A stretch of DNA of 64,000 nt from the NCBI RefSeq assembly GCF_014646235.1, contig NZ_BMNB01000028.1, forward strand, positions 1 to 64,000, in the 5' to 3' direction. Position numbers and translations under genes: made by a program. Each line of letters begins with the position of its first letter. Position 1 is the first letter of the stretch. Positions 52,430 to 60,141 of the stretch are shown one piece after another. The DNA is from Micromonospora sonchi (GTDB taxonomy: Bacteria; Actinomycetota; Actinomycetes; Mycobacteriales; Micromonosporaceae). Under the pieces are notes generated by a model that saw only the letters and a list, made by a program, of their open reading frames with translations, was not told the DNA's origin and ran no database searches.

Positions 52430-52518
52430 CGCGCCCGGTGCCGGCGCGGAAAGCCGATCGGCGTACCCGGTGTGCGCTGCCGTTGTGCTGCCGGCCCCAG
52501 CGGGTACGTTGACCCGCG

Positions 52519-53904
52519 ATGAAGATTCTCGCTCTCGACCTCGGCACCTCCTCGGTACGCGGGCTCGTGCTGGACGCCGACGCCCGGCCGCTGCCCGGCG
52601 CGCTGGCCCGGCGACGGGTGGTGTTGACCGCCCAGGACGACGGCACCGGCACCCTGGACGCCGGTAACTACCTGGCCTGCCTGACCGAGTGTCTGGACGA
52701 GCTGAGCCAACAGGGCCGGTTGGGCGGGGTGGAGTTGGTGGCGATCAGCGCCCAGTGGCACTCGGTGCTGCCACTCGGGCCGGACGAGGAGCCGCTCGGC
52801 CCGGTGCTCACCTGGCTGGACACCCGGCCCGAGCCGCCGGCCACGCAGGCCGGGCCGGCCGACCCGGACGCCTACCACCAGCGCACCGGCACCTGGTGGC
52901 ACCGCTGCTACTGGTCGGCGCGGCTGCCCTGGCTGCGGGCGCAGATCGGCAGCCCGCCGGCCCGCTTCGTCGGGCTGGTCGAGTACGTGCTGGGCCGGCT
53001 GCTCACCGACGCTCCGATGTCGGTGTCCCAGGCGTCGGGCACCGGCCTGCTGAACCTGCGCACCCTGGACTGGGACGCCGAGGCGTGTGCGCTGGCCGAC
53101 GTCCGGGGCACGGACCTGCCCGAGCTGGCGCCGCCGGGCTGGTACGGCCGGCTGGGTGCCGAATCCGCCCGGCGCTGGCCCGACCTGGCGCGGGCGCGGT
53201 GGGCCGCCCCGGTCGGTGACGGCGCCGCCTCCAACGTCGGCTCCGGCTGCGTCGACCACACCCGCGTGGCGGTGACCGTCGGCACCTCCTCGGCGGTACG
53301 GCTGCTGCAACGGATGCCCGCGGGGGCGGAGCTGCCGCCGCTGCCACAACGGTTGTGGCGGTACCGGGTGGACCACGACCATGTGGTGACCGGGGCGGCG
53401 TACTCCTCCGGTGGGAATCTGTTCGCCTGGGCCGACCGGACGCTGCGGTTGCCCAGCGGCGAGGCGCTGGACGCGGCGCTGGCGGCGCTGCCCCCGCACG
53501 GCGGCCGGCCGGCGAACGTCGGCTTCGGTGGCGACCGGCCGCCGGGGCGGCGTCGCGCCGGCTCGGGTGAGCTGCGCGGCCTGGGCTTCGGCACCAGCGC
53601 GGTGGAGATGCTGGCCGGGCTGATGCGTGGGGTGTGCGAGCAGGTCGTCGACGATCTGGCGGCGCTGGAGTCCACGGTCGGTCAGCCGGTGGAGGTGATC
53701 CTGGGCGGCGGCGCGATGGCGGCCTCGCGCTGGTGGCGTCGGACGTTCGCCACGGTGCTGGCGCCCCGGACGGTGTGCTTCGGGCGCTACCCGGAGATCG
53801 GGGCGACCGGTGCGGCGCTGGTCGCCTGCGGCCGGATCGCCGACGCCGCGATGATGGCCGACATCGGTCGGACGGATGATCAACCCTCACCGACCACGGC
53901 ATAG
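52519..53904 (+). CDS. FGGY-family carbohydrate kinase (gluconokinase/xylulokinase-like)
   Basis: About 461 residues. N-terminal phosphate loop LALDLGTSSVRGLVLD; substrate/ATP motifs TWLDTRPEP, VTVGTSSAVRLLQ and LGGGAMAASRWW. The sugar-binding region (QWHSVLPLG) is closest in flavour to gluconokinases of this family, but the substrate is a guess. The central part after VVTGAAYSSGGNLFAWADRT is compact. ATG is 8 bases after TACGTT and has no Shine-Dalgarno, suggesting a leaderless mRNA. Confidence 0.85.
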   Translation: MKILALDLGTSSVRGLVLDADARPLPGALARRRVVLTAQDDGTGTLDAGNYLACLTECLDELSQQGRLGGVELVAISAQWHSVLPLGPDEEPLGPVLTWLDTRPEPPATQAGPADPDAYHQRTGTWWHRCYWSARLPWLRAQIGSPPARFVGLVEYVLGRLLTDAPMSVSQASGTGLLNLRTLDWDAEACALADVRGTDLPELAPPGWYGRLGAESARRWPDLARARWAAPVGDGAASNVGSGCVDHTRVAVTVGTSSAVRLLQRMPAGAELPPLPQRLWRYRVDHDHVVTGAAYSSGGNLFAWADRTLRLPSGEALDAALAALPPHGGRPANVGFGGDRPPGRRRAGSGELRGLGFGTSAVEMLAGLMRGVCEQVVDDLAALESTVGQPVEVILGGGAMAASRWWRRTFATVLAPRTVCFGRYPEIGATGAALVACGRIADAAMMADIGRTDDQPSPTTA

Positions 53905-54026
53905 GGTGCCGACCGGCGGTACCCTTCCTGAACCGTTCTTAAGGGCAGGCCTTTGACACTGCTCCGGGGGCTGGTTGGATGGACGACGCTCCCCGGGCCG
54001 CGGCGGACGCATGGGGGGGAGGACTG

Positions 54027-56540
54027 GTGGGTGTAGGAGCGGGCCGGGCGCAGACGGTGTCGCAGCACCGCCGGCGTCGGTTCGACGTCCGGGTGGTGCC
54101 CCACCGGCGTCGCTCCCCGTTGCGCCTGCAGGACTGGCGGATGCGCACCAAACTCGCCACGGTGCTGGTCATCCCGTCGGTCGCCTTCCTGGTCCTGGCC
54201 GGAGTGCAGACCCAGAGCCTGGTGGGTCGGGCCACCACGCTCAGTGACTTCGCCGCGCAGGTGGGCATCGGGCAGGAGATCACCCAGCTGGTGCACCGGT
54301 TGCAGCAGGAGCGCGACCGTACGGCCGGAAAACTGTTCGCGTTGCGCGCCGCCGCCGGCGAGGAGGAGAACGCGGCGGTGCTGACCGCGCTGCAGCCCTA
54401 CCGGGACGCCTCGGACCAGGCGGCGCAGGCCCTGCGCCAGGCAGCGGAGCCGCTGGCCGACGCGGACAGCTCCTGGCGGGGCAACTACTCGGTGGCCTCC
54501 CAGGCGTACCAGCAGGTCGACTACATTCGGGACGTCCTCGCCACCGTGGTGCTGGGCGACGAGACCATCCTCGGCAACTACCACCGTGCCATCGACGCGC
54601 TGCTGACCCTGCTGGCCCATCCGTCGCCGGGTGACGACCGGTCCGAGCTGTCCGCCGCGGCGCTGCGCTACGTACAGTTCGCCCGGGCCAAGGAACTGTC
54701 CTCGCGACTACGGGCGGAGCTCTACGCGGCGGCCAGCGCCGGCGAGTACGACAGGGGTGCCGCGACTCAACTGACCGATCTGCGGTCGCGGCAGTTCACC
54801 GCGTTGGGCACGTTCCGCATCGCCGCCACCAACGCCCAGGTGGCCCGCTACGACCAGCTGAGCCAGGATCCGGCCTTCGTCGAGGCCGCCCGGATGGAGG
54901 AGCGGGCCCTGACGCAGGGCTCGACCGCGCCGCGGCTGCTGCCCGCCGAACAGTGGTGGACGGCCAGCGAGGTACGGCACGATCTGCTGCGGGACTTCGA
55001 GGCCGAGGTGCTGGCCGCGTCGGCGGAACAGGCCGACACGGCCAGCAGCGCCCAGCTCCGCGAGACGCTGCTGGTCGTCGGTGTGATCATCACGGTGCTG
55101 CTGGTGGCGTTGCTGATCTCCGTACTGATCGGTCGGTCGTTGGCCCGGTCGATCCGGCTGCTGCGATCCCGGGCGTTGCGCATCGCGCAGATCGAGCTGC
55201 CCGAGGCGCTTGCCCGGCTGAGGTCGGTCTCCGGCGGGGTGCCGAACATCGAGGTCTCGCCGGCGGTGGTGCGCTCCCTCGACGAGATCGGCGAACTGGC
55301 CGAGGCGTTCGTCGCGGTGCACCGCAGCGCGGTCGGGGTGGCGGTCGAGCAGGCCACCATGCGGCGCAACGTCAACGCGATGTTCGTCAACCTCGCCCGA
55401 CGCAGCCAGGTGCTGGTGGAGCGGCAGCTGGAGCTGCTCGACGACCTGGAACGCGAGGAGAGCAACCCCGACCAGCTGGAGAACCTGTTCAAGCTGGACC
55501 ATCTCGCCGCTCGGATGCGCCGTAACGACGAGAGCCTGCTGGTGCTGGCGGGCACCGAGTCGACCCGCCGGTGGAACCGGCCGATCGGGCTGAACGCGGT
55601 GCTGCTGGCGGCCAGCGCCGAGATCGAGCAGTACCAGCGGGTCCGACACGAGGCGGTGGCCGACCTTCATGTCGTCGGGCACGCCGTCGGTGAGCTGGTG
55701 CACCTGCTCGCCGAGTTGTTGGAAAACGCCACCGCGTTCTCCCGGCCGGACACCATCGTGCAGGTGATGGCCCGGCCTGACGGCGCCGGGGCGGTGATCG
55801 AGATCGCCGATCAGGGCCTGGGCATGAGCCCGACGGCGCTGGCCGAGGCGAACACCGTGCTGGCCGAGCCGCCGGCCGCGGACGTGGCGACGGTGGAGCG
55901 GATGGGGCTGTTCGTGGTCAGCCACCTGGCCGCCCGGCACGGCATCGAGGTGCGGTTGCACGGTGGCGCCGGCGGTCTGGTGGCCCGGGTACGGCTGCCC
56001 GGTGCGCTGCTGGCGGCGGCCCCGCCGCCGAGCCTGGACCCGCCGCCGTCGCGGCGGTTCCTGTCGGCCGGCAGGTCGGGGCCGGACACACCGAGCAGCC
56101 CGGGCCCGGCTGAACTGCCGGTCGCCGGCCGCCGACCGACCACCGTGCCCCGCCAGGCCCACCCGGTGCCGGTACGCGCGGAGGACGTGCTCGCCCCGGC
56201 GGCACCGGTGGCCACCGGAGGCGGCTGGTGGTCCCGGGAAGGTCCGTCGTCGGCCGTCCCGACGACGGGCGCCGGCAGTCCGGCCCCACCGGTGGTGCCG
56301 GTGACCGCGGGAACCAACGAGCGGGGCCTGCCGGTACGGGTGCCGATGGCACAGCTGAGCACCGTCACCCAGCCGGCCCGTCCCCAACAGCGGCAGCCGG
56401 CTCGGCGCGACCCGGACCCGGAGGCGGTTGGCGGAATGCTGTCGCGGCTGTACAACGGTGTGCGGCGGGCCGAGGCTGAGCAGACCGCCGAGATACCCGT
56501 GCCACCGCCCGGGATGTGGAACGAAGGAGGACAGCAGTGA
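54027..56540 (+). CDS. conservon sensor kinase CvnA-like with NIT domain
   Basis: About 838 residues. A basic cytoplasmic tail, a membrane helix (KLATVLVIPSVAFLVLAGVQ), an extracellular nitrate/nitrite-sensing domain (QLVHRLQQERDRTAGKLF, about 85-300), a second helix (ETLLVVGVIITVLLVALLIS, about 348), a HAMP-like linker, and an ATPase domain (ELLENATAFS, DQGLGMSP, LFVVSHLAARHGI). There is no clear HisKA His, as normal for CvnA. The C-terminal 180 residues are Pro/Arg-rich and disordered. GTG 54027 is chosen for its GGGGGAGGA; ATG 53979 is an alternative. Confidence 0.87.
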   Translation: MGVGAGRAQTVSQHRRRRFDVRVVPHRRRSPLRLQDWRMRTKLATVLVIPSVAFLVLAGVQTQSLVGRATTLSDFAAQVGIGQEITQLVHRLQQERDRTAGKLFALRAAAGEEENAAVLTALQPYRDASDQAAQALRQAAEPLADADSSWRGNYSVASQAYQQVDYIRDVLATVVLGDETILGNYHRAIDALLTLLAHPSPGDDRSELSAAALRYVQFARAKELSSRLRAELYAAASAGEYDRGAATQLTDLRSRQFTALGTFRIAATNAQVARYDQLSQDPAFVEAARMEERALTQGSTAPRLLPAEQWWTASEVRHDLLRDFEAEVLAASAEQADTASSAQLRETLLVVGVIITVLLVALLISVLIGRSLARSIRLLRSRALRIAQIELPEALARLRSVSGGVPNIEVSPAVVRSLDEIGELAEAFVAVHRSAVGVAVEQATMRRNVNAMFVNLARRSQVLVERQLELLDDLEREESNPDQLENLFKLDHLAARMRRNDESLLVLAGTESTRRWNRPIGLNAVLLAASAEIEQYQRVRHEAVADLHVVGHAVGELVHLLAELLENATAFSRPDTIVQVMARPDGAGAVIEIADQGLGMSPTALAEANTVLAEPPAADVATVERMGLFVVSHLAARHGIEVRLHGGAGGLVARVRLPGALLAAAPPPSLDPPPSRRFLSAGRSGPDTPSSPGPAELPVAGRRPTTVPRQAHPVPVRAEDVLAPAAPVATGGGWWSREGPSSAVPTTGAGSPAPPVVPVTAGTNERGLPVRVPMAQLSTVTQPARPQQRQPARRDPDPEAVGGMLSRLYNGVRRAEAEQTAEIPVPPPGMWNEGGQQ

Positions 56541-56959
56541 CGACCTTGTCACAGGAAGCTCGGGACCTGAGCTGGCTGGTCAGCGCGTTCGCCGAGCGTG
56601 TGCCCGGAGTGGCGCACGCGGTCGTGGTCTCCTCCGACGGACTGTTGGTCGCGATCTCCGACCACCTGCCGAGAGACCACGCCGACAAACTCGCCGCGGT
56701 GACCTCGGGGCTGATGAGCATCACGGCCGGCGCCGCGGCGATGTTCGACGGCGACGTGGTCAAGCAGACCGTGGTCGAGATGGGACGCGGCTACTTCCTG
56801 GTGATGCAGGTACGCGACGGCTCGATCCTGGCCACCCTGGCGGCGGCGGACGCCGACATCGGTGTGGTGGGCTACGAGATGGCCCGGCTGGCCAAGCAGG
56901 CGGGGGAGATGCTCACCCCTGCCCTCCGCGCCGAACTCCAACAGGCCCTACCCCACTGA
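56537..56959 (+). CDS. roadblock/LC7 protein (CvnB-like)
   Basis: 140 residues, single roadblock domain: FAERVPGVAHAVVVSSDGLL, then DHADKLAAVTSGLMSITAGA and GYFLVMQVRDGSILATLAA. In conservons CvnB works with the CvnA kinase and the CvnD GTPase. GTG overlaps the kinase stop by 4 bases with GAAGGAGG before it. The expected next genes (DUF742 protein and GTPase) are absent; repeats begin 10 bases after its stop. Confidence 0.93.
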   Translation: MTTLSQEARDLSWLVSAFAERVPGVAHAVVVSSDGLLVAISDHLPRDHADKLAAVTSGLMSITAGAAAMFDGDVVKQTVVEMGRGYFLVMQVRDGSILATLAAADADIGVVGYEMARLAKQAGEMLTPALRAELQQALPH

Positions 56960-56968
56960 GGTGTAAGG

Positions 56969-57016
56969 AAGGGCCCCTTCTTAACGCCTGCGGTAGTAAA
57001 AGGGCCCCTTCTTAAC
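56969..57016. repeat. family D repeat pair, left
   Basis: AAGGGCCCCTTCTTAAC occurs at 56969-56985 and 57000-57016, 31 bases apart. Both are inverted relative to the pair at 57640-57689. Confidence 0.9.
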
Positions 57017-57187
57017 ATCGGGGCCCGGGCGCGTTCCCCGCAGTGGCGCAGCGTCCGTCACGATCGACACATCAAGGTAGTGGTCTCGGTCATAACGTCG
57101 AGATGGACAGCTACCTACCGTGCACGCGTACCCGCAATCGGCCGCACTCGCGGCGGTGTTGGAACCGCTGGGCGACCGGTGAGGCGG
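57017..57187. other. gap with possible gene remnant
   Basis: No start or family visible. A plus-strand frame reads RDGQLPTVHAYPQSAALAAV and LEPLGDR then stops near 57180; it looks protein-like, but an in-frame stop lies just upstream. Possibly the tail of a lost gene. Confidence 0.35.
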
Positions 57188-57590
57188 TCATCGACGACTT
57201 CCGGCCCAACGGGGGCCCGGCGGCCGCGCCGGTCGGGAGGCGAGCCACCAGGCGATGGTGGCAGCGACGGCGACGACGCCGCTGAACACGAACGGCGCCT
57301 CGATACCGGCGCTGGCTGCCAGCGCGCCGCCGGCCAGCGCACCCAGCGCCGTGCAGCCGTAGGTGACCAGGCGGGCGGCGGTGTCGCGGATGCCCTCGCC
57401 GACGCCGAGCAGGAACGCGGCGGTCACGACCAGGGTGATGGTGGCCCAACCCAGAGCGACTGCGGTGGCGAGGGTGGCCAGCACGGTGACCCGGCCGGTG
57501 TCGGCTGCGGCGAGCAGCATCCGGGCGCCCCGGCGGTCGGCGAGAGCACCGGCGAGCAGGCCGAGAGCGTCGCTTTCCGCTCGCCGGCCG
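57188..57590 (-). pseudogene. MFS transporter remnant with internal deletion
   Basis: The minus strand reads LGLLAGALADRRGARMLLAA and VALGWATITLVVTAAFLLGV, membrane segments 2-4 of a drug-efflux type MFS protein with its A-loop (GALADRRGAR). After FLLGVGEGIRDTAARL it jumps to VTYGCTALGALAGGALAASA, which resembles a later helix, so the part between is deleted. The N-terminus is lost at the upstream repeat pair and only about 135 residues remain of the usual 400. Confidence 0.6.
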
Positions 57591-57639
57591 GTGCCGCCCA
57601 TCCGCTCGCCGGCGACCGACGGGCCGCCGGCGAGCGGAT

Positions 57640-57689
57640 GTTAAGAAGGGGCCCTTCCTCTACACGAGACGTTAATAAGGGGCCCTTCC
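57640..57689. repeat. family D repeat pair, right
   Basis: GTTAAGAAGGGGCCCTTCC (57640-57658) and GTTAATAAGGGGCCCTTCC (57671-57689) are inverse to the left pair, so together they bracket about 720 bases containing the broken MFS gene. Confidence 0.9.
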
Positions 57690-57697
57690 TTGCACCT

Positions 57698-59182
57698 TCA
57701 GAGGGAGTTGTCGGCGATGACCTGGCGGTACCAGTGGGCGCTGCGCTTGAGGACGCGGCGCTGGGTGGGGTAGTCGACGTAGATCAGTCCCCAGCGCTGG
57801 TCGTAGCCCTCGGCCCACTCGAAGTTGTCGAGCAGGGACCAGACGTGGAAGCTCTCCAGCGGCACCCCGTCGGTGATGGCGCGGTGGGCGGCGGCCAGGT
57901 GGTCGCGCAGGAAGGTGACCCGTCCGGTGTCCTCGACGGTGCCGTCCTCGGCGAGGAGGTCGGGGGTGGGCAGACCGTTCTCGGTGACGGTGAGGGGTAC
58001 CGGACCGTAGTCGCGGGTGACCCGGGTCAGGATGTCGTACATCCCCTCCGGGTAGATCTGCTGCCAGCTGGCCTCGGAGGTGGGCCAGCGGCGGGTGGTG
58101 CCGCCGTCGGCGGTGACGTAGATCGGGGTGTAGTACTGCACCGCGAGCAGGTCGACGGGGGAGGAGATGATTTCCAGGTCGCCGTCGCGGATGCCACGGA
58201 CCATCCGGCTGCCCGGGCCGAGGTCGGCCAGCACGTCCTGCGGGTAGCTGCCCTTGAACGCCGAGTCGAGGTAGAGCCGGTTCTCGTAGCCGTCGTAGAG
58301 GCGGGTCGCCTCCGCCGCGGCGGGGGAGTCGTCGGCGGGGTAGCACGGGTGCAGGTTGAAGGCCGGGCCGATGCGACCGGTGCCGCTCTGTGCGCGCAGG
58401 GCCCGGACCGCGAGGCCGTGGGCGAGTTGCAGGTGGTGGGCGACGAGGTACGCGGCGTCCGGGTCCTGCCGGCCGGGGGCGTGGTGGCCCTGTAGGTAGC
58501 CGTTCTGCACGACGGTCTTGGGCTCGTTGATGGTGAGCCAGACCGGCACCCGGTCGCCGAGCGCGGTGAAGACGGTGGCGGCGTAGTCGGCGAAGCGCTG
58601 GGCGACATCTCGGGATTCCCAGCCGCCGGCGTCCTGCAGAGACTGCGGCAGGTCCCAGTGGAAGAGGGTGGCCATCGGGGCGATGCCGCGCTCGTGCAGC
58701 CCGTCGATCAGTCGACGGTAGAAGTCGAGGCCGCGTTGGTTGGCGGCGCCGGTGCCGTCGGGCTGGATGCGCGGCCAGGAGATGGAGAACCGGTAGCTGC
58801 GCAGCCCCAGGTCGCGCATCAGATCGAGGTCTTCGGCGTAGCGGTGGTAGTGGTCGGCGGCGACGTCACCGGTGTCGCCGTTGCGGATGCGTCCCGGCGT
58901 GTGGCTGAAGGTGTCCCAGATCGATTCGCCGCGGCCGTCCTCCTTGGCGGCGCCTTCGATCTGGTACGCGGAGGTGGCCGCACCCCAGCCGAAGTCCGGC
59001 GGGAAGGGCAACCGGGTGGCGGGGCTGGCGGCCGGGTCGGTGCGGTCCGCGGGCTCGTCGGACCGGCAGCCGGCGAGGGCGGCGGTGCCGACAGCGGTGG
59101 CGCCGACAGCTGGGCTGGCCTGGGTGGCGGCGGCCGAGAGCGCCGCGCGGCGCAGCAGGTGGCGCCTGGTGAGCATCGACAT
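57698..59182 (-). CDS. secreted lipoprotein GH1 beta-glucosidase
   Basis: About 494 residues. Twin-arginine-like start RRHLLRRAALS and lipobox ALAGC (Cys about 38) predict export and anchoring outside. GH1 barrel: FPPDFGWGAATSAYQIEGA, RFSISWPRIQPDG, acid/base Glu in TINEPK (about 217), nucleophile Glu in TVTENGLP (about 400), SLLDNFEWAEGY. Hydrolyses cellobiose and short cello-oligosaccharides. An extracellular GH1 is less common than a cytoplasmic one. A CebR-type operator 37 bases upstream links it to the cellulase gene. Confidence 0.92.
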   Translation of the reverse strand: MSMLTRRHLLRRAALSAAATQASPAVGATAVGTAALAGCRSDEPADRTDPAASPATRLPFPPDFGWGAATSAYQIEGAAKEDGRGESIWDTFSHTPGRIRNGDTGDVAADHYHRYAEDLDLMRDLGLRSYRFSISWPRIQPDGTGAANQRGLDFYRRLIDGLHERGIAPMATLFHWDLPQSLQDAGGWESRDVAQRFADYAATVFTALGDRVPVWLTINEPKTVVQNGYLQGHHAPGRQDPDAAYLVAHHLQLAHGLAVRALRAQSGTGRIGPAFNLHPCYPADDSPAAAEATRLYDGYENRLYLDSAFKGSYPQDVLADLGPGSRMVRGIRDGDLEIISSPVDLLAVQYYTPIYVTADGGTTRRWPTSEASWQQIYPEGMYDILTRVTRDYGPVPLTVTENGLPTPDLLAEDGTVEDTGRVTFLRDHLAAAHRAITDGVPLESFHVWSLLDNFEWAEGYDQRWGLIYVDYPTQRRVLKRSAHWYRQVIADNSL

Positions 59183-59218
59183 GGATTCTCCTCATGGATG
59201 GGGTTGACCGCCGGAGCC

Positions 59219-59232
59219 CGGGAGCGCTCCCA
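59219..59232. promoter_or_regulatory. CebR-type operator, GH1 side
   Basis: CGGGAGCGCTCCCA matches the 14-bp TGGGAGCGCTCCCA site of the cellobiose repressor CebR in 13 positions. Confidence 0.85.
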
Positions 59233-59523
59233 ATCAAGGGTAAGGGGTGGGCGGTAGCCACCGGAGCATGATCGTCGCAGAGGGCGGGCAGCCGTGGTGG
59301 CGGGGGGTGTCAGGTGAGAAGGAGTGGGCGTTGCCGGTCGGGGCGTCGGGTGCAGCGGGACCGGGTACGCCGAGTGCCGCGGGCGGACCGTTGGCGCGCG
59401 CCCGGGCGGTCGGCGGGGCGGCGCGGATGGCGGTCGGCGGGCGGGTCGACTGCCGTGCGGTGCGCGCGGGTGATGCGCGTCTGACCCGTCGGCCTCTTTT
59501 CCCATCGTGAACGGGGGTTTAGT

Positions 59524-59556
59524 GTGGGGACGGGGGAGGGCAACCCCCGTCCCCAC
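59524..59556. terminator. 13-bp-stem hairpin
   Basis: GTGGGGACGGGGG (59524-59536) and CCCCCGTCCCCAC (59544-59556) pair perfectly around a 7-base loop. No gene ends nearby, so it may be a boundary between divergent regulatory regions or the terminator of an unrecognised small RNA. Confidence 0.6.
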
Positions 59557-59768
59557 CATGTTGCGGTACACGCACGTGCGGATTGGCGTCCCAGTCGTGC
59601 GTGTCGCGCGGGAGCCGGGCCACGCGAGTGGCTGAGGATCCACCTCCCTCCACGTTGGTGGGGCGGCGGCTGGCGGCGGTGTCCGGGCTGGCCCGCCGTC
59701 GGCCTGTGGGCTTCATCCCCGATGTCGTGGGCACGACACGGGCGATCTTCTGGTTGGAACTCTGTCGA

Positions 59769-59782
59769 TGGAAGCGCTCCCA
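59769..59782. promoter_or_regulatory. CebR-type operator, GH48 side 1
   Basis: TGGAAGCGCTCCCA, one mismatch to TGGGAGCGCTCCCA. Confidence 0.8.
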
Positions 59783-59880
59783 TCGACGTTGCTGCGACTG
59801 TAACGCCCGTCACGGGTTTGTGAAAGCCCCAAAACGAGATCGAAACATCTCGGTGTTTCCGGAAGTCGCGTCCCTGGTAT

Positions 59881-59894
59881 TGGGAGCGCTTCCA
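59881..59894. promoter_or_regulatory. CebR-type operator, GH48 side 2
   Basis: TGGGAGCGCTTCCA, one mismatch to TGGGAGCGCTCCCA, 248 bases before the GH48 start and 112 bp from the previous site. Two sites on this side could allow looped or tighter repression. Confidence 0.85.
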
Positions 59895-60141
59895 TGGCAG
59901 ACTGTCGATCGACCGCGTTGAGCCAGGTATCGCGTGAGCGCGGGTCGCCGAGGGCATCCGGTGCGTCCGGTACGGCGTCCTGTCAGCAGCGGCGCAGCAG
60001 CCGTTCCACGGCACTTCGCCGCCACCGGCCGGCGAGCCGGAGAGACCCACCATCCACTGGCGTCGCGCGGCCCTCGCGGTCAGCAGACGTCACCGCCGGG
60101 GCGGCAGCGTCCCCGGCCTGGTCCGAGGAGACACCGCGCAG

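Larger units (their letters stand above)
59233..60141. other. non-coding divergent regulatory region
   Basis: About 900 bases without a supported gene between GH1 and GH48. It holds a long hairpin and two further CebR-type sites. Open frames here are Arg/Pro-rich and motif-free. The GH48 mRNA would have a leader of about 200-250 bases if transcribed from near 59881-59894. Confidence 0.6.

Noticed and set aside
59557..59770. Possible LacI/CebR gene fragment between GH1 and GH48
   Set aside because: The frames have no helix-turn-helix pattern typical of LacI proteins; only operator sites are supported.
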